A model generated the notes under the pieces. It was not told the origin of the DNA. It saw nothing but the letters and a program-made list of their open reading frames with translations, and did not search any database. A DNA stretch of 19,056 nt from Entrophospora sp. SA101. Lineage: Eukaryota > Glomeromycota > Glomeromycetes > Entrophosporales > Entrophosporaceae. Below are positions 9,984 to 19,054 of the stretch, piece by piece (position 1 is the stretch's first letter; each line of letters opens with the position of its first letter). Where the stretch lies: positions 982 through 20,037 of the forward strand of contig CAUDNR010004384.1 of the NCBI GenBank assembly GCA_958430865.1, written 5' to 3'. The position numbers were made by a program, and so were the translations under genes.

Positions 9984-10126
9984 ATGGTATTTCCCATAAT
10001 TAATTTGTGATTAGTTTTATCATAATTAGTTCCATCACCCATAATTAATTTCATAATTATGTTTTAAAGAGGAAAGTGGTAATTAATTATGATAATTACG
10101 AATTGCATATTTATGGTAATTACCAT
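9984..10126. mobile_element. 143-bp AT-rich inverted-repeat element (MITE-like)
   Basis: The left end ATGGTATTTCCCATAATTA and the right end read on the minus strand, ATGGTAATTACCATAAATA, match at 16 of 19 positions. The interior holds repeats of ATAATTAATT. No target duplication is clear (TGGAAA versus CCCATG), so this could be a very short MITE with eroded flanks, or a local palindrome. Confidence 0.45.
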
Positions 10127-10159
10127 CCCATGTATAACTGCAACAGATCTTTCCTTGGT

Positions 10160-10790
10160 TTAGGTCATCAGAATCATAACTATTCCAAGTCTAGAATCTC
10201 CAATGTCATTGCAAACTGATTCACATTCAGCAGGTGTAATTTCTATTACAGATCATGAATCCCAGTTCTCAAATGAGATATTTATTCTTGTTAAATTGTT
10301 TTCATGCAAATTCTGAATTTCATTTATGTGATCATAAAAGGTACCTACTACCTAGATTTTCTAATTGCTGTTGCAGTTATGCAATTTTATTATTAAGGTC
10401 CATTATAGTTCTCGATTGTTGTTGATGTTCTAATTTGCATGTCTCTTGTTTTTTGAAGCTCTTTGAGATGTCAAAGCCACAAATATAATTTTGCCTACTC
10501 TAGTATCAGCAGTAATTCCAAAATATTAACCTCCCGGGATCTTTTTTTTTGAATTTATGTATATTTGAATCTTTGTTCATATCTGAATTTAAAAAGATCT
10601 AATAAAAATTTTAGTAGCAACAATCTGATTATAATGTTTTTCACATAATGAATAATTTTCCAAAGAATCAATTAATGAAGTGAAGGTAATTTTATAAATG
10701 GTTTAAATGCCCTTTACCGCATTCCCTGATGCTTGTCTCCAATATCGATTGCTTTTAGTACTAGTAAGTGGTCTTTGCATTTCGACTAAA
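10160..10790 (-). pseudogene. decayed coding relic with coiled-coil-like segment
   Basis: The minus strand shows protein-like stretches broken by stops and frame changes. A CCTTTAG at 10793-10787, preceded by a 17-T tract on this strand, could be a splice acceptor. It leads into QRPLTSTKSNRYWRQASGNA, then (same frame after one TAA) SLIDSLENYSLCEKHYNQIV near 10670-10610. Further on come a Gln/Lys/Glu-rich segment (KKQETCKLEHQQQ, about 10460-10410), a segment HINEIQNLHENNLT near 10340-10300, and VIEITPAECESVCNDIGDSR near 10245-10185. The Cys/His pairs could be remains of a small zinc-binding region, but that is speculative. At least four disablements make it a relic. It lies divergent to pseudogene A. 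Family not recognised. Confidence 0.4.
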
Positions 10791-10841
10791 GGTTAAAAAA
10801 AAAAAAAAAAATAAAACAAGAAAGAAATGAGATTTAACTCC

Positions 10842-10848
10842 TATATAG
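10842..10848 (+). promoter_or_regulatory. possible TATA box for pseudogene A
   Basis: TATATAG lies 73 bp upstream of the ATG at 10921. In DNA this AT-rich such a match has little weight. It is noted only because its distance is suitable. Confidence 0.2.
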
Positions 10849-11139
10849 CACATGAATTTTCCAGACAATTGTTATATATCATAACATAACAAAATTTTTT
10901 TTTTAAAAAATTTCAAGAACATGTCTGCACCTGCTTTTATAGCCTTTTATTATGTCACCGCGATTGAAAGTTGGACGTATATTAATATAATAGAATATTA
11001 CCGTGCAAAAATTGAACAAAAGGATTTAAAACAAATACTAGATCGTGTAAAAAAGGATCTTCAAGTGGTGGCAAATCCTAATTCTGATTTTGACGTGGCG
11101 AGCAAAGAAAAAGCTCAAGAAATCCTTGATGACTGAAAG

Positions 11140-11364
11140 GTACGTTCATTTAATGGGACGGGGTTTGAATGAAAATAGGATAAGTTTCGTAAATCAATTA
11201 GCAAGGGTTAAAAGCTTAATCTGAACTGCTAGTTCGACACTTAGTGCAAGCTGGGACTGCTAGTCTAACAAGGATGTGCTCTTAATTCAATGCTTCTTTG
11301 CACTTTATTGTTATTGTAGAATTTTTTTTTTAAATATTACTAATTCTGTGTTTTGTTTGCCAAG
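11140..11364 (+). other. intron 1 of pseudogene A
   Basis: The donor GTACGT follows codon AAG at 11137-11139. The acceptor TTTGTTTGCCAAG ends at 11364. At 225 bp it is two to three times longer than the gene's other introns (43-94 bp). ACTGCTAGT occurs twice inside it (near 11226 and 11259). Removing it joins exon 1 to NFTTSKNN in the same frame, which is what reveals the TGA at 11134 as an internal stop. Confidence 0.65.
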
Positions 11365-11715
11365 AATTTTACTACATCAAAGAATAATTTGAAAAAAGAT
11401 TTGAAATATGCACATGTGAATATTCAGCACTTACAGGTGGGCCTCTAATCTGAAAATTCATAAGACAAAAAAAAAATACTGAATAGCATTTTGTTGTTTA
11501 GATGAGGCAACAGGTTCTTGCAACCAGAGATAATATGATACACAACATTGATAATAGTTGTACAACTTTGAGAAATCATCAAGATGTAGATAATATAGAG
11601 GAAATAATGGATACCAAAAGTGCTAAAACTCTGATGATGAAAAAGGTGAGATTATAATGACTTTCAAAATTGCTTAGGTGACAAATAATAAACATGTTCA
11701 ATACACCAGAATAAA

Positions 11716-11908
11716 GTTGGAAATATACATGCAGCCCAAATTGGTTTGGTGATTTCAATGGTCAAAAGTATTCCAATTTTGATGGTAGAAAGTAGAAATT
11801 AATTACGGCACTCACTATTAAAAACATAAGTGTAACACCCCTTTACTACATGTGTAACCCCCTTTATGACAATGTCAAAATACTTTGGGCTGCATGTATA
11901 GTTGGAAA
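11716..11908. mobile_element. 177-bp MITE with 8-bp target duplication in exon 4
   Basis: The element proper spans 11724-11900. The left end TATACATGCAGCCCAAA (11724-11740) and right end TTTGGGCTGCATGTATA (11884-11900) are perfect 17-bp inverted repeats, with weaker pairing beyond. GTTGGAAA flanks both sides (11716-11723 and 11901-11908). Removing the element and one duplicate rejoins the exon as AAT AAA GTT GGA AAT AAA GAA in the frame of exons 3 and 5. An 8-bp duplication is typical of hAT-type or P-type transposition (inference). Inside, TGTAAC(A)CCCCTTTA occurs twice. The insertion adds 185 bp (not 3n) and brings stops. Confidence 0.85.
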
Positions 11909-11978
11909 TAAAGAAAATCTTAACAAAGAAGCAAATGATTATCCAGGCTCCTTTGCCACTATTTTTACAGTAGATTCT

Positions 11979-12068
11979 GTAAGTAATTCAGTATTCTTTC
12001 AAATAAGTTGGTCTTTGAGTTTTTTAAGTGAAATTGAACTTTACTTTTCTGTAATGAAATATAAAAAG
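11979..12068 (+). other. 90-bp stop-free, length-3n candidate intron
   Basis: It begins GTAAGT and ends AAAAAG with a T-rich tract upstream. Its translated product is hydrophobic and Phe/Ser-rich, unlike the polar flanks (TIFTVDS before, DINNINIEYVVDN after). This favours an intron, but because it is 3n and stop-free, retention would also be in frame. Confidence 0.5.
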
Positions 12069-13937
12069 GATATCAATAATATAAACATTGAATATGTGGT
12101 AGATAATGGTGACTTGCAAGGATATTTATTTAACGAATCCAATCAAGAATCAATAATAATAATCAAAAATGTTGATGAAAATTCACTATCAAATGAAATT
12201 CAATTACCAATTGGAAATGCTAATAATGATAGACATTCAGAGGTAAAGCTTGATATAAATATTTTATGAACAAACACTTGGAACATAATAAAGTACCAAA
12301 GGGTATTTATCAAACACATTATTTCATCATCAATAGGAGCTTCTTGATGTAAATACAATCGAATCATTTCATAAATATCAGCAAAAGATACCAAAAACTT
12401 GTAAAATCTTAACGTAAGTTTGGAACCATCATTTTAAAGTATTTACAATTAACTTCCTGTTCATTAATACATTACACATTTTATTTATTTGCTAATTCTA
12501 GTCTGACATACTGGGGAATATTAGACTTGACTAGAGAAAATCTTAATGACTTTGAAATAAAAGATGAAGTCATTCGAAAATTATCACAGGACTTTTCTAA
12601 CAAAATTAGATGGAATAAAAACACTATTACTCCAAACAACATCCAAAAATTTTTTGATGACAATTGCATAAATATTGACAAAGATGAAGTTCTCAACAAA
12701 TTGGATGTGAACATTCAATTTATGTATGTGTATTAAATATATATAATCTAAATTTTCTTATTATTTAATATGGTGTTCTTATTTTGGACTATTATCCAGG
12801 AAGTATAAGATGCCAAATTTAATTCAAATGTGCACTGAAGAAGGATTGAAAATGTCAACATTTCCATTGTTTTCTGGTATTTTTAAATCGCCAAATATAA
12901 AAAACACTTGGTAAAAAAATCACCTACATTATCTTCAACATTTTCTTTTGAGGGGTTTTCAAATGACAATGTTTTTAAATATAGGGGTGAGATACAAGCA
13001 ATTTCAACCAATAAAGCACGAAATGAAAAAATGTATCCTTTCTCAAGAGCAAAGATTGGATACAAAGTTGACATGAAAGGAACCTTGATTAAAACACCAA
13101 CTAAATTTGAGATCATATATGGAGAGGTTTCTGGTGGCCTGGGTTTTTTTGGCATGCCTGCTTCTTGCAGGAAAAAACAATATGTTGATAAAGTAAAGCT
13201 TATGATCATGTTAAGAGATAGTCTAAATCAATTTTTTAAAATCTGTTCATATGTAATGGATGAACAACTCAAGAAAGTAATTGTATATGGATGGTTACAG
13301 ATTGGTAAGTTTGCTCATTATAAATAGAAATAATAAGAATAAAAAATGTTTATGATATCTAGTACATGAATATTTAACTATTAGGTGTAGAGTTAAACTT
13401 TTATGCAATGGATTGTATCGGGTCTGGCATATATAGATTTGGAAAACTAGATAATTGTGTATTGCCAGTTGATGAAAATAATTCAAGCATCCTTGAGGAT
13501 GCTTGAAGTAAGTTATCTTTTCTTTTTTTAATTAATAACTAATTTGACAGACATTAACTCTTAGAATCGATATAGTCAAAATCGCTCGAATCTGAAAAAA
13601 TAATAAACAAGATTCTACAAGACAACACCCGAAACCAAAGAAGACGAGTAATGACAAAACAAAATCCTCAATTAAATTATAACCGAACTCCTTGATAACA
13701 ATCAACCTTTTTTTTAATATCATTTATAAAGTTCATACCAAACAATTAATGATAATCATTATGTTACAAATTTGCAGTAAGTATTTGAAGATACAATGAT
13801 TTGTTAAATCATCCACTAAAAGAGACAACATAATAATAAATTTCAAAATAATTGTGAATCATGTAAAATGTTTCTACATCGAATAATAAAAATTCTTTTT
13901 TCCACACATAATAAAGAATTTATTTTTGGAGGTAAAT

Positions 13938-15093
13938 CTAACTTCTCATTTTAAAAAACATAAACCCAGCATAATCGCCCTCAATTGACCATTCAAAGTA
14001 AAACAATTTTGTGATTCCATCAATTGTTTTCATTTTGTGATTTTTGATTTTGACGCATTGGATCAAGATGAGCTACAAAAGTCACCTTTAATCCACATAT
14101 TGCTGTTCCTATTTTCTCTCCTTCATCTAGATTATGGCCAACACGCACATATCTCTTGATAGCATGAGATATCTAATGAAAGGTATGGCTTTAATTAATG
14201 AAATATATATATAATTGCATAATTTTAGAAAATTTTACCTGTGCATGATGAGAATCAACGCTTGATTTTGCTTCCCCTGGCTAAAAAAAAATACCAACCA
14301 CGAACTTCAATACTATACCATTGATGCCAATAAGAAACTGTAGTCATCAATTCCGAATTGTGATAATGAGCACCATTATCTGAAAACACCTCAATCCATT
14401 GTGGAATGAAGAAGTTGTAAACCAAGCATTTGGTTGGTATCAGTACTCCAATGATCAAATGCTTGAACATTAAGTTGGTTAGTATCAATTTTCGTATAAA
14501 CTAAAATAGTATGCAATGTCCAGCCATGCTTCCCAAAGAATTTCTCTTTGGTCTCTCTTTCAGTCTTTGGTAAAATACGCATTTTATAATCACAAATTAA
14601 AATTGCACCATTATTGTCTAATTTTGCAGATTTAAGTTGATTATTCAGATATATTTTCCTTGCTTGGTGTGCCAGAAAATAATATAACTTGTCCCGACAT
14701 TCTTCAATTGTGGATTTTTGTTCTTCAGATTTACTCATAAAATTTTTGATGACTACAAATAATTGATCGAATTCTGTACAACGTTCACTATGTTATTCAT
14801 TGTATAATCACTATTTACGGCAAGTTTTTCTTCGAAGCCTCTTCTCGAATGAATCTGCAATTTTTCCAATTCTGTAATTAACCTATTCTATATGTATAAC
14901 AAATTAAAATTTATCATTACATATTTTGTAAGTAAAATATATTATTATGTACCTTTTCTTCTTTACCAACTATGTGTGCATGGATAATGCTATTCAATGT
15001 AGTAAAAACTTCATAAAAATATTCATTACAGATACTGCATAGACTACCAAGATCTTTTCGATATGCATATTGTCCACTTACTAAATGTCCCAT
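13938..15093 (-). pseudogene. DDE-type transposase-like multicopy gene, frameshifted (pseudogene B)
   Basis: On the minus strand, exon a (15093-14953) starts at ATG and runs 47 codons (MGHLVSGQYAYRKD...). A 65-bp GT-AG intron (14952-14888) follows, then exon b from 14887 to 14239, a 66-bp intron (14238-14173), and exon c from 14172 to TAG at 13940-13938. Acidic motifs in order are ILICDYKM (Asp 14591-14589), FSDNGAHYHNSELM (Asp 14380-14378) and PGEAKSSVDSHHA (Glu 14274-14272). They resemble the D, D, E triad of an RNase H-fold transposase; the fold is inferred. The text jumps frame near 14788, 14428, 14400, 14286 and 14022, with recognisable protein on each side. Both introns still splice in phase. 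An in-frame TAA lies 12 bases upstream of the ATG, so the true N-terminus may be missing or out of frame. It converges on pseudogene A. Confidence 0.65.
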
Positions 15094-16258
15094 GTTTGTT
15101 TGTTATATTCACTCTCATTAATTCCGATGTATATGAGATCTAGATGATCGCGTAACAATTTATTAATAAATAATATTAATAATAAGCACAGATTGTACTT
15201 GTAAAAACCTAGATTTGTTTTTTATATACAAGGTAGTAATAGGCTATTTAACTTTTAAGCATTTCTATTATAGTGTTGTTATGATAGTTTCATTTCATCA
15301 ATTAATATTATAATATAAATTAATAGCCTATAAATAATTATAAATCAGTCTCTTATAATTAAAGTCATAATTTTTCTAGCACAACCTTTCAAGTAGTTAT
15401 GAATGAACACTTTGGCACAATTGTTGCCGCTGAATTTGTTTTAGTCTGGATACTAGGTGGAAGAAAATCTTAAAATAAGTGTGAAGAAAGAAACACTTCT
15501 GACCTAGCGTAGAATAACCAATATTTGAGCTAACCTTTTCTTTTAACTGTTGTTAGAAAGTTCTAGTCTGGCTCTAAAATTTTTATTATGGTTGAAAATC
15601 GCTTGCTATATGAAAAACGGAGAAATTTTTTTTTGAAGTGGACGATAATAATTTTATTCGTTAACGTTTATATTGAATGACATTTGATCTGCAATATCCC
15701 ACGACTAATAGTTTGTACAAGCATTAAAGGACAATATCTATGAACAAAATATTCTAACGAACGTTTTATCAATTATTCAATAGTTTATGTAAATTTATCT
15801 TTTATTTTAACTTATATTTTAACTTATATTTAATAACATCACTATGATAAATAATTAAATGAATAAAGTCGGAGATAAAACACCATTTAATTTAATCATT
15901 ATTGTTGCTTGTTTATTATTCTAATCATTATTTATGTATATAGGTAAAGGAAAATTTTAATATCTATTTATTTATTACATTTACTTTTAAAATAAATGAT
16001 TTTACTATAAAAGACAGACCTAGGCGATCAAAAATCTGCAAATATTCATAATGATGTAATATTTAGACATTTATTTCTACTTATATCTGCAATTGGACGC
16101 GCCAAACAGAATTTTACGTATATGAATATAAGGCAAAATTTGACTTTGAGGGTCAGATTTATTTTCGGTTTTATTAACAACCTGCTTTAACATTTTTCAT
16201 AAAGTAGATACATATGATAAAGAAGTTATATCTCAAATTTGGTAGTGGTTGCTACTAG
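15094..16258. other. no gene seen; possible degenerate inverted repeat
   Basis: AT-rich, stop-filled in all frames. AATAGGCTATTTAA near 15237-15250 is imperfectly complementary to TTAATAGCCTATAAA near 15321-15335, which could mark a degenerate MITE of about 100 bp. A 24-codon open stretch at 15399-15473 is too short to call. Confidence 0.45.
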
Positions 16259-16385
16259 TGTTGGTTGCCGAAACTATTTTGAAGAAGCGAAAGTCAAAGG
16301 TCAAATGTCAAAACTAGTTTCGACTTATGGCGAAACCTTTTGACTTTCGCACAGTTGCGAAACTCTCTAGTTTTGGAAACCAACA
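16259..16385. mobile_element. 127-bp fold-back MITE
   Basis: The ends TGTTGGTT (16259-16266) and AACCAACA (16378-16385) are perfect complements. Pairing continues inward with few mismatches: GCCGAAACTA against TAGTTTTGGA, and GCGAAAGTCAAAGGT against ACCTTTTGACTTTCGC. Almost the whole element can fold into one long hairpin. Flanks read CTAG on the left and TTAG on the right, so a TAG or (C/T)TAG duplication is possible but not certain. No coding content. Confidence 0.7.
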
Positions 16386-16569
16386 TTAGTGTGATATATA
16401 TATATATGTTACGTTTGTTGATAATTGTTTTATGAATATAAACGGGATGAATGCAGTTTGGCGTATCTAAACGTAAGAACAGTTCCCAATTACCAAAAAA
16501 AAAATACGATATAATTATTAGGATAGTGTGAACTCGGTGTATGTGAAGCTGGTAAAGGTCAAATTGATT

Positions 16570-16691
16570 AAGGAACGTGAACTCAAAGGACCAATATGTC
16601 AAGAATATGCTTGTAGGAGATTACGTTGATTGGCAAGACAATAAGTTTCATAAATTAGAATCGGCCAGTTTCATACATGCTGGTAAGTGAG
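16570..16691 (+). pseudogene. short exon-like coding stretch with strong splice donor
   Basis: After a TGA at about 16565-16567 the frame is open for roughly 40 codons. It includes ATG at 16610 and MLVGDYVDWQDNKFHKLESA, then GCT G|GTAAGTGAG at 16692. The composition (Asp, Trp, Gln, His, Lys, Glu) is unlike surrounding AT-rich DNA, and the donor is close to the GTAAGT consensus. A possible acceptor near 16763 (ATGTAG) would add only about a dozen codons before a stop. I do not recognise the protein. It may be a relic of a multicopy gene or a first exon whose partner I cannot see. Confidence 0.3.
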
Positions 16692-16799
16692 TAACTATAA
16701 CTATATTGTTGTATAAGTCTGTATATGACGCTATTAAGATGGATGCACAATGTGAATATGTAGCCTTTAAAATGTATAGACATAATTGGGAAAACTGAT

Positions 16800-18850
16800 C
16801 TGAACATTATTACTACTTTTATTATTATTCTCATCTCTCAAATCCAAAACTTGCAAATAATTAGAAGATGATTAGGATAATTTGTAGTACAAGATTTACG
16901 AGAACTGGAAATAAAATTGATCAGATAAATATTAATTAAATATGGGAAAAAACTCTTTATTCACGGTTAAGATTTAATATTTTACAATGATTTTATTTTC
17001 ATCTAGAACATTTTTTTAATTGCTCAATTACTTAAATCAACATTCCTTTTTGTTTCCATTAAAAAAAATATATATATACACACACATACAATGAATGACA
17101 TTTTAGTTATTTTTAAATGATAGTAAAGTAATCCAAGTTTCCTAAATGATACGTCGAAAGAAGAAAAATAGAAAATCGGAGTTTACTTTTTCCCGAAAAG
17201 ACAAAAATGCTTTCGTTATTAAATAAAGTACCAATTTATATTTTGAAAAACGGTTTGCAAATCTCATCAACAAAATGAAAATAAGCCAGAAGGGGAAAAA
17301 CTAAATCTTATACTTTTAGGTTTATTACTCCGATTATCTGATATTTAATTAAAACATTATTATAATCATATTAAATTACCGTGACACGACAATAATTCTA
17401 AATGTAAAAAGTTAAAAGAAAGAAGCCTTGACAATTTAAGAAAAAAAGATTTATAAGGGTCTATTTGTCAATGTTGTTTATTTATCAAAATATAGAAATG
17501 CATCCCGCATATCATTAATTAACTTAACATTCATTCATTCACAAAATGGATTGCCAATTAAAGGTCTATATATATATATAGTGCATCTAGGTCCTTGATT
17601 TTATGGATTTTGGGATTTGACAGATAAATTTCCACTTATAATTACTCTATTACCTTGATAATGATTATTGTCATTTCAAAGGAATGTACGATTACATGAT
17701 TTTAATCTAAAAAGAAAAACTTCAACTTTGGACGATTTCCGAAATGTACGACCTTTCCGAAATCGCCTGCATGGGGTAGATTTTTTTTTTATACAGAAAC
17801 TATAAATGGCATTTAAATATGTACAATAAAAAAAAAATTAGAAGTTCTCAGATAATTAAATTTAAAAAGAGAATTTTCTTATAGAAGTACTCAAGAAAAA
17901 AAAATGTTTAATGAAATGTTACATTAATTTTTTATATGTGCAACGTAACTTTACAATACACGGCAAACATCCTGGCAATAAAAAAGAAGCGATAAACTAG
18001 ATTTGAATTGGATCTGAACTTGATCTCCAATTCAGAGAGGTAACAACTATACACGGGTGAAGTTTCGGGAGCAATGGGTTCTGTATGTCATTTTGTGTAA
18101 CAACAAACTTTCACTATGCTAGCATTCGTAATTATCACGAATGTGACTTAAAATGTCGATCTTTTTTATATTGTGTAATGGTAATTTTAAAGTACTTTTC
18201 AATTGGACGTTTGACCTTAATGTGACGTAAAAACTTTTTATCAAAATTGTCAAACCAACTTTATAGTCGTATTTTTCATATTTTTTTATATTACCAACTT
18301 TCTTCCATCATTTTCCATCACTTTCCTGGAGGAGTTAGCTAAGAACCAAAGTTTATAAGAAAGTAATAGTTAAAGAATATATAATACTGGTATACATTAA
18401 TTTTGGTGACTCTTAACCCATTATAATATTTGTTTTTTATCATATTATTCAACAAGGTATTTGTTTCATTAATATTGATATTAATATTAAAATATTTATT
18501 GTTTTTATTATTTTTGAAATCAATACATTTCAAGATCAATAAATTTAATAAATTTATTTATTATATATAGTTATTATAGGGAGGCGTTTTTAAGATTTTA
18601 CACATTAAATTACACTTGGGTAATATTATTCATGTTTGGTTAATAAATCCTCACAAATAAATATTATAGTTTTTAGAAGCAATATGTTTCACTACTCAAG
18701 TACAATTTATATTTCACAATTAAATATTTTTTCAAGGTCAACGTTTTCAAATTCCAAATTTACTACTTCTTCACTTTATCAATTAAGATTAAGGTTAATT
18801 CTTTATTTAAATACTATTATAAATTAATTTTTAATGAATACATGATACCA
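16800..18850. other. no gene seen
   Basis: Very AT-rich sequence with TA/CA dinucleotide runs (17066-17088, 17566-17580) and A tracts. Near 17735-17768 the motif TTTCCGAAAT recurs around GTACGACC, giving a small imperfect repeat. Open frames on both strands are short and low-complexity. Confidence 0.5.
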
Positions 18851-19054
18851 CTAATTATAATTTATGCTATTTATTGGTAGTGATAATATCACCAATTTAT
18901 TAGATTGTCTATTGCTATCCAAAGTATTGTGAGAATTATCAGAGCCAATATTTGAGTTATTGTCATCATCATCATCATCCTCATCCTGCAGGTTATCAAT
19001 TTCTATATCTTCTGTAATTGTGTTCTTGTTTTTATTTAAATTTTTTACAAACTT
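18851..19054 (-). CDS. 3' end of an acidic, Asn-rich protein (runs off window)
   Basis: The minus strand is open from the window edge (19054) to TAG at 18853-18851, about 67 codons with no start seen, so it would be the C-terminal piece of a larger gene or its last exon. It begins Lys/Asn-rich, then EDIEIDNLQDEDDDDDD, then a polar Asn/Ser segment (NNSNIGSDNSHNTLDS), then a hydrophobic tail LVILSLPINSINYN. The Asp run is encoded by a (GAT)n stretch seen on the plus strand as ATC repeats at 18964-18982. This could be a disordered acidic tail. It could equally be a chance open frame around a microsatellite, and no domain is visible. Confidence 0.4.
   Translation of the reverse strand, partial: KFVKNLNKNKNTITEDIEIDNLQDEDDDDDDNNSNIGSDNSHNTLDSNRQSNKLVILSLPINSINYN

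Larger units (their letters stand above)
10921..13690 (+). pseudogene. multi-exon PD-(D/E)XK-like family gene, disrupted (pseudogene A)
   Basis: Reconstructed exons: 10921-11139, 11365-11436, 11502-11645, 11710-11978 (contains a MITE), 12069-12242, 12337-12413, 12502-12723, 12800-12910, 12985-13304, 13385-13507 and probably 13551 to about 13690. Every intron is GT-AG and phases join in frame (for example TG|G at 12910/12985 and AT|G at 12723/12800). Omitting the MITE, about 514 codons run to 13503. Residues 1-145 are helical and charged. The core in exon 9 has KVDMKG (Asp 13070-13072), then 18 codons on GEVSGG (Glu 13124-13126), then a Lys/Arg-rich helix. This D...E-x-Ser arrangement resembles a divergent PD-(D/E)XK nuclease core; that is inference, and the usual Lys is Ser here. 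Disablements: TGA at 11134-11136, the MITE insertion, TGA at 13504-13506, and a frame change near 13584. TGG codes Trp in several other exons, so TGA recoding is unlikely. Confidence 0.7.

Noticed and set aside
11134..11136. TGA as a recoded sense codon (alternative code or selenocysteine)
   Set aside because: TGG encodes Trp elsewhere in the same gene, other disablements are present, and no recoding structure was seen. A nonsense mutation is simpler.
11850..12269. Frame beginning MCNPLYDNVK taken as a gene start
   Set aside because: The Met and first 17 codons lie inside the MITE. The real exon begins at 11710, and the frame ends in intron sequence after 12242.
12200..12394. Minus-strand frames overlapping pseudogene A, also 12481-12714 and 12883-13209
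   Set aside because: Antisense shadows of real exons, with no independent coding sense.
12908..13327. Continuous 139-codon plus-strand frame taken as a single exon
   Set aside because: Its first 77 bases are better read as an intron (12911-12984), because splicing joins the upstream exon in frame as W-G-E. The segment after 13304 is intron too.
15399..15473. 24-codon open stretch MNEHFGTIVAAEF...
   Set aside because: Too short, with no flanking splice signals or homology in the window.
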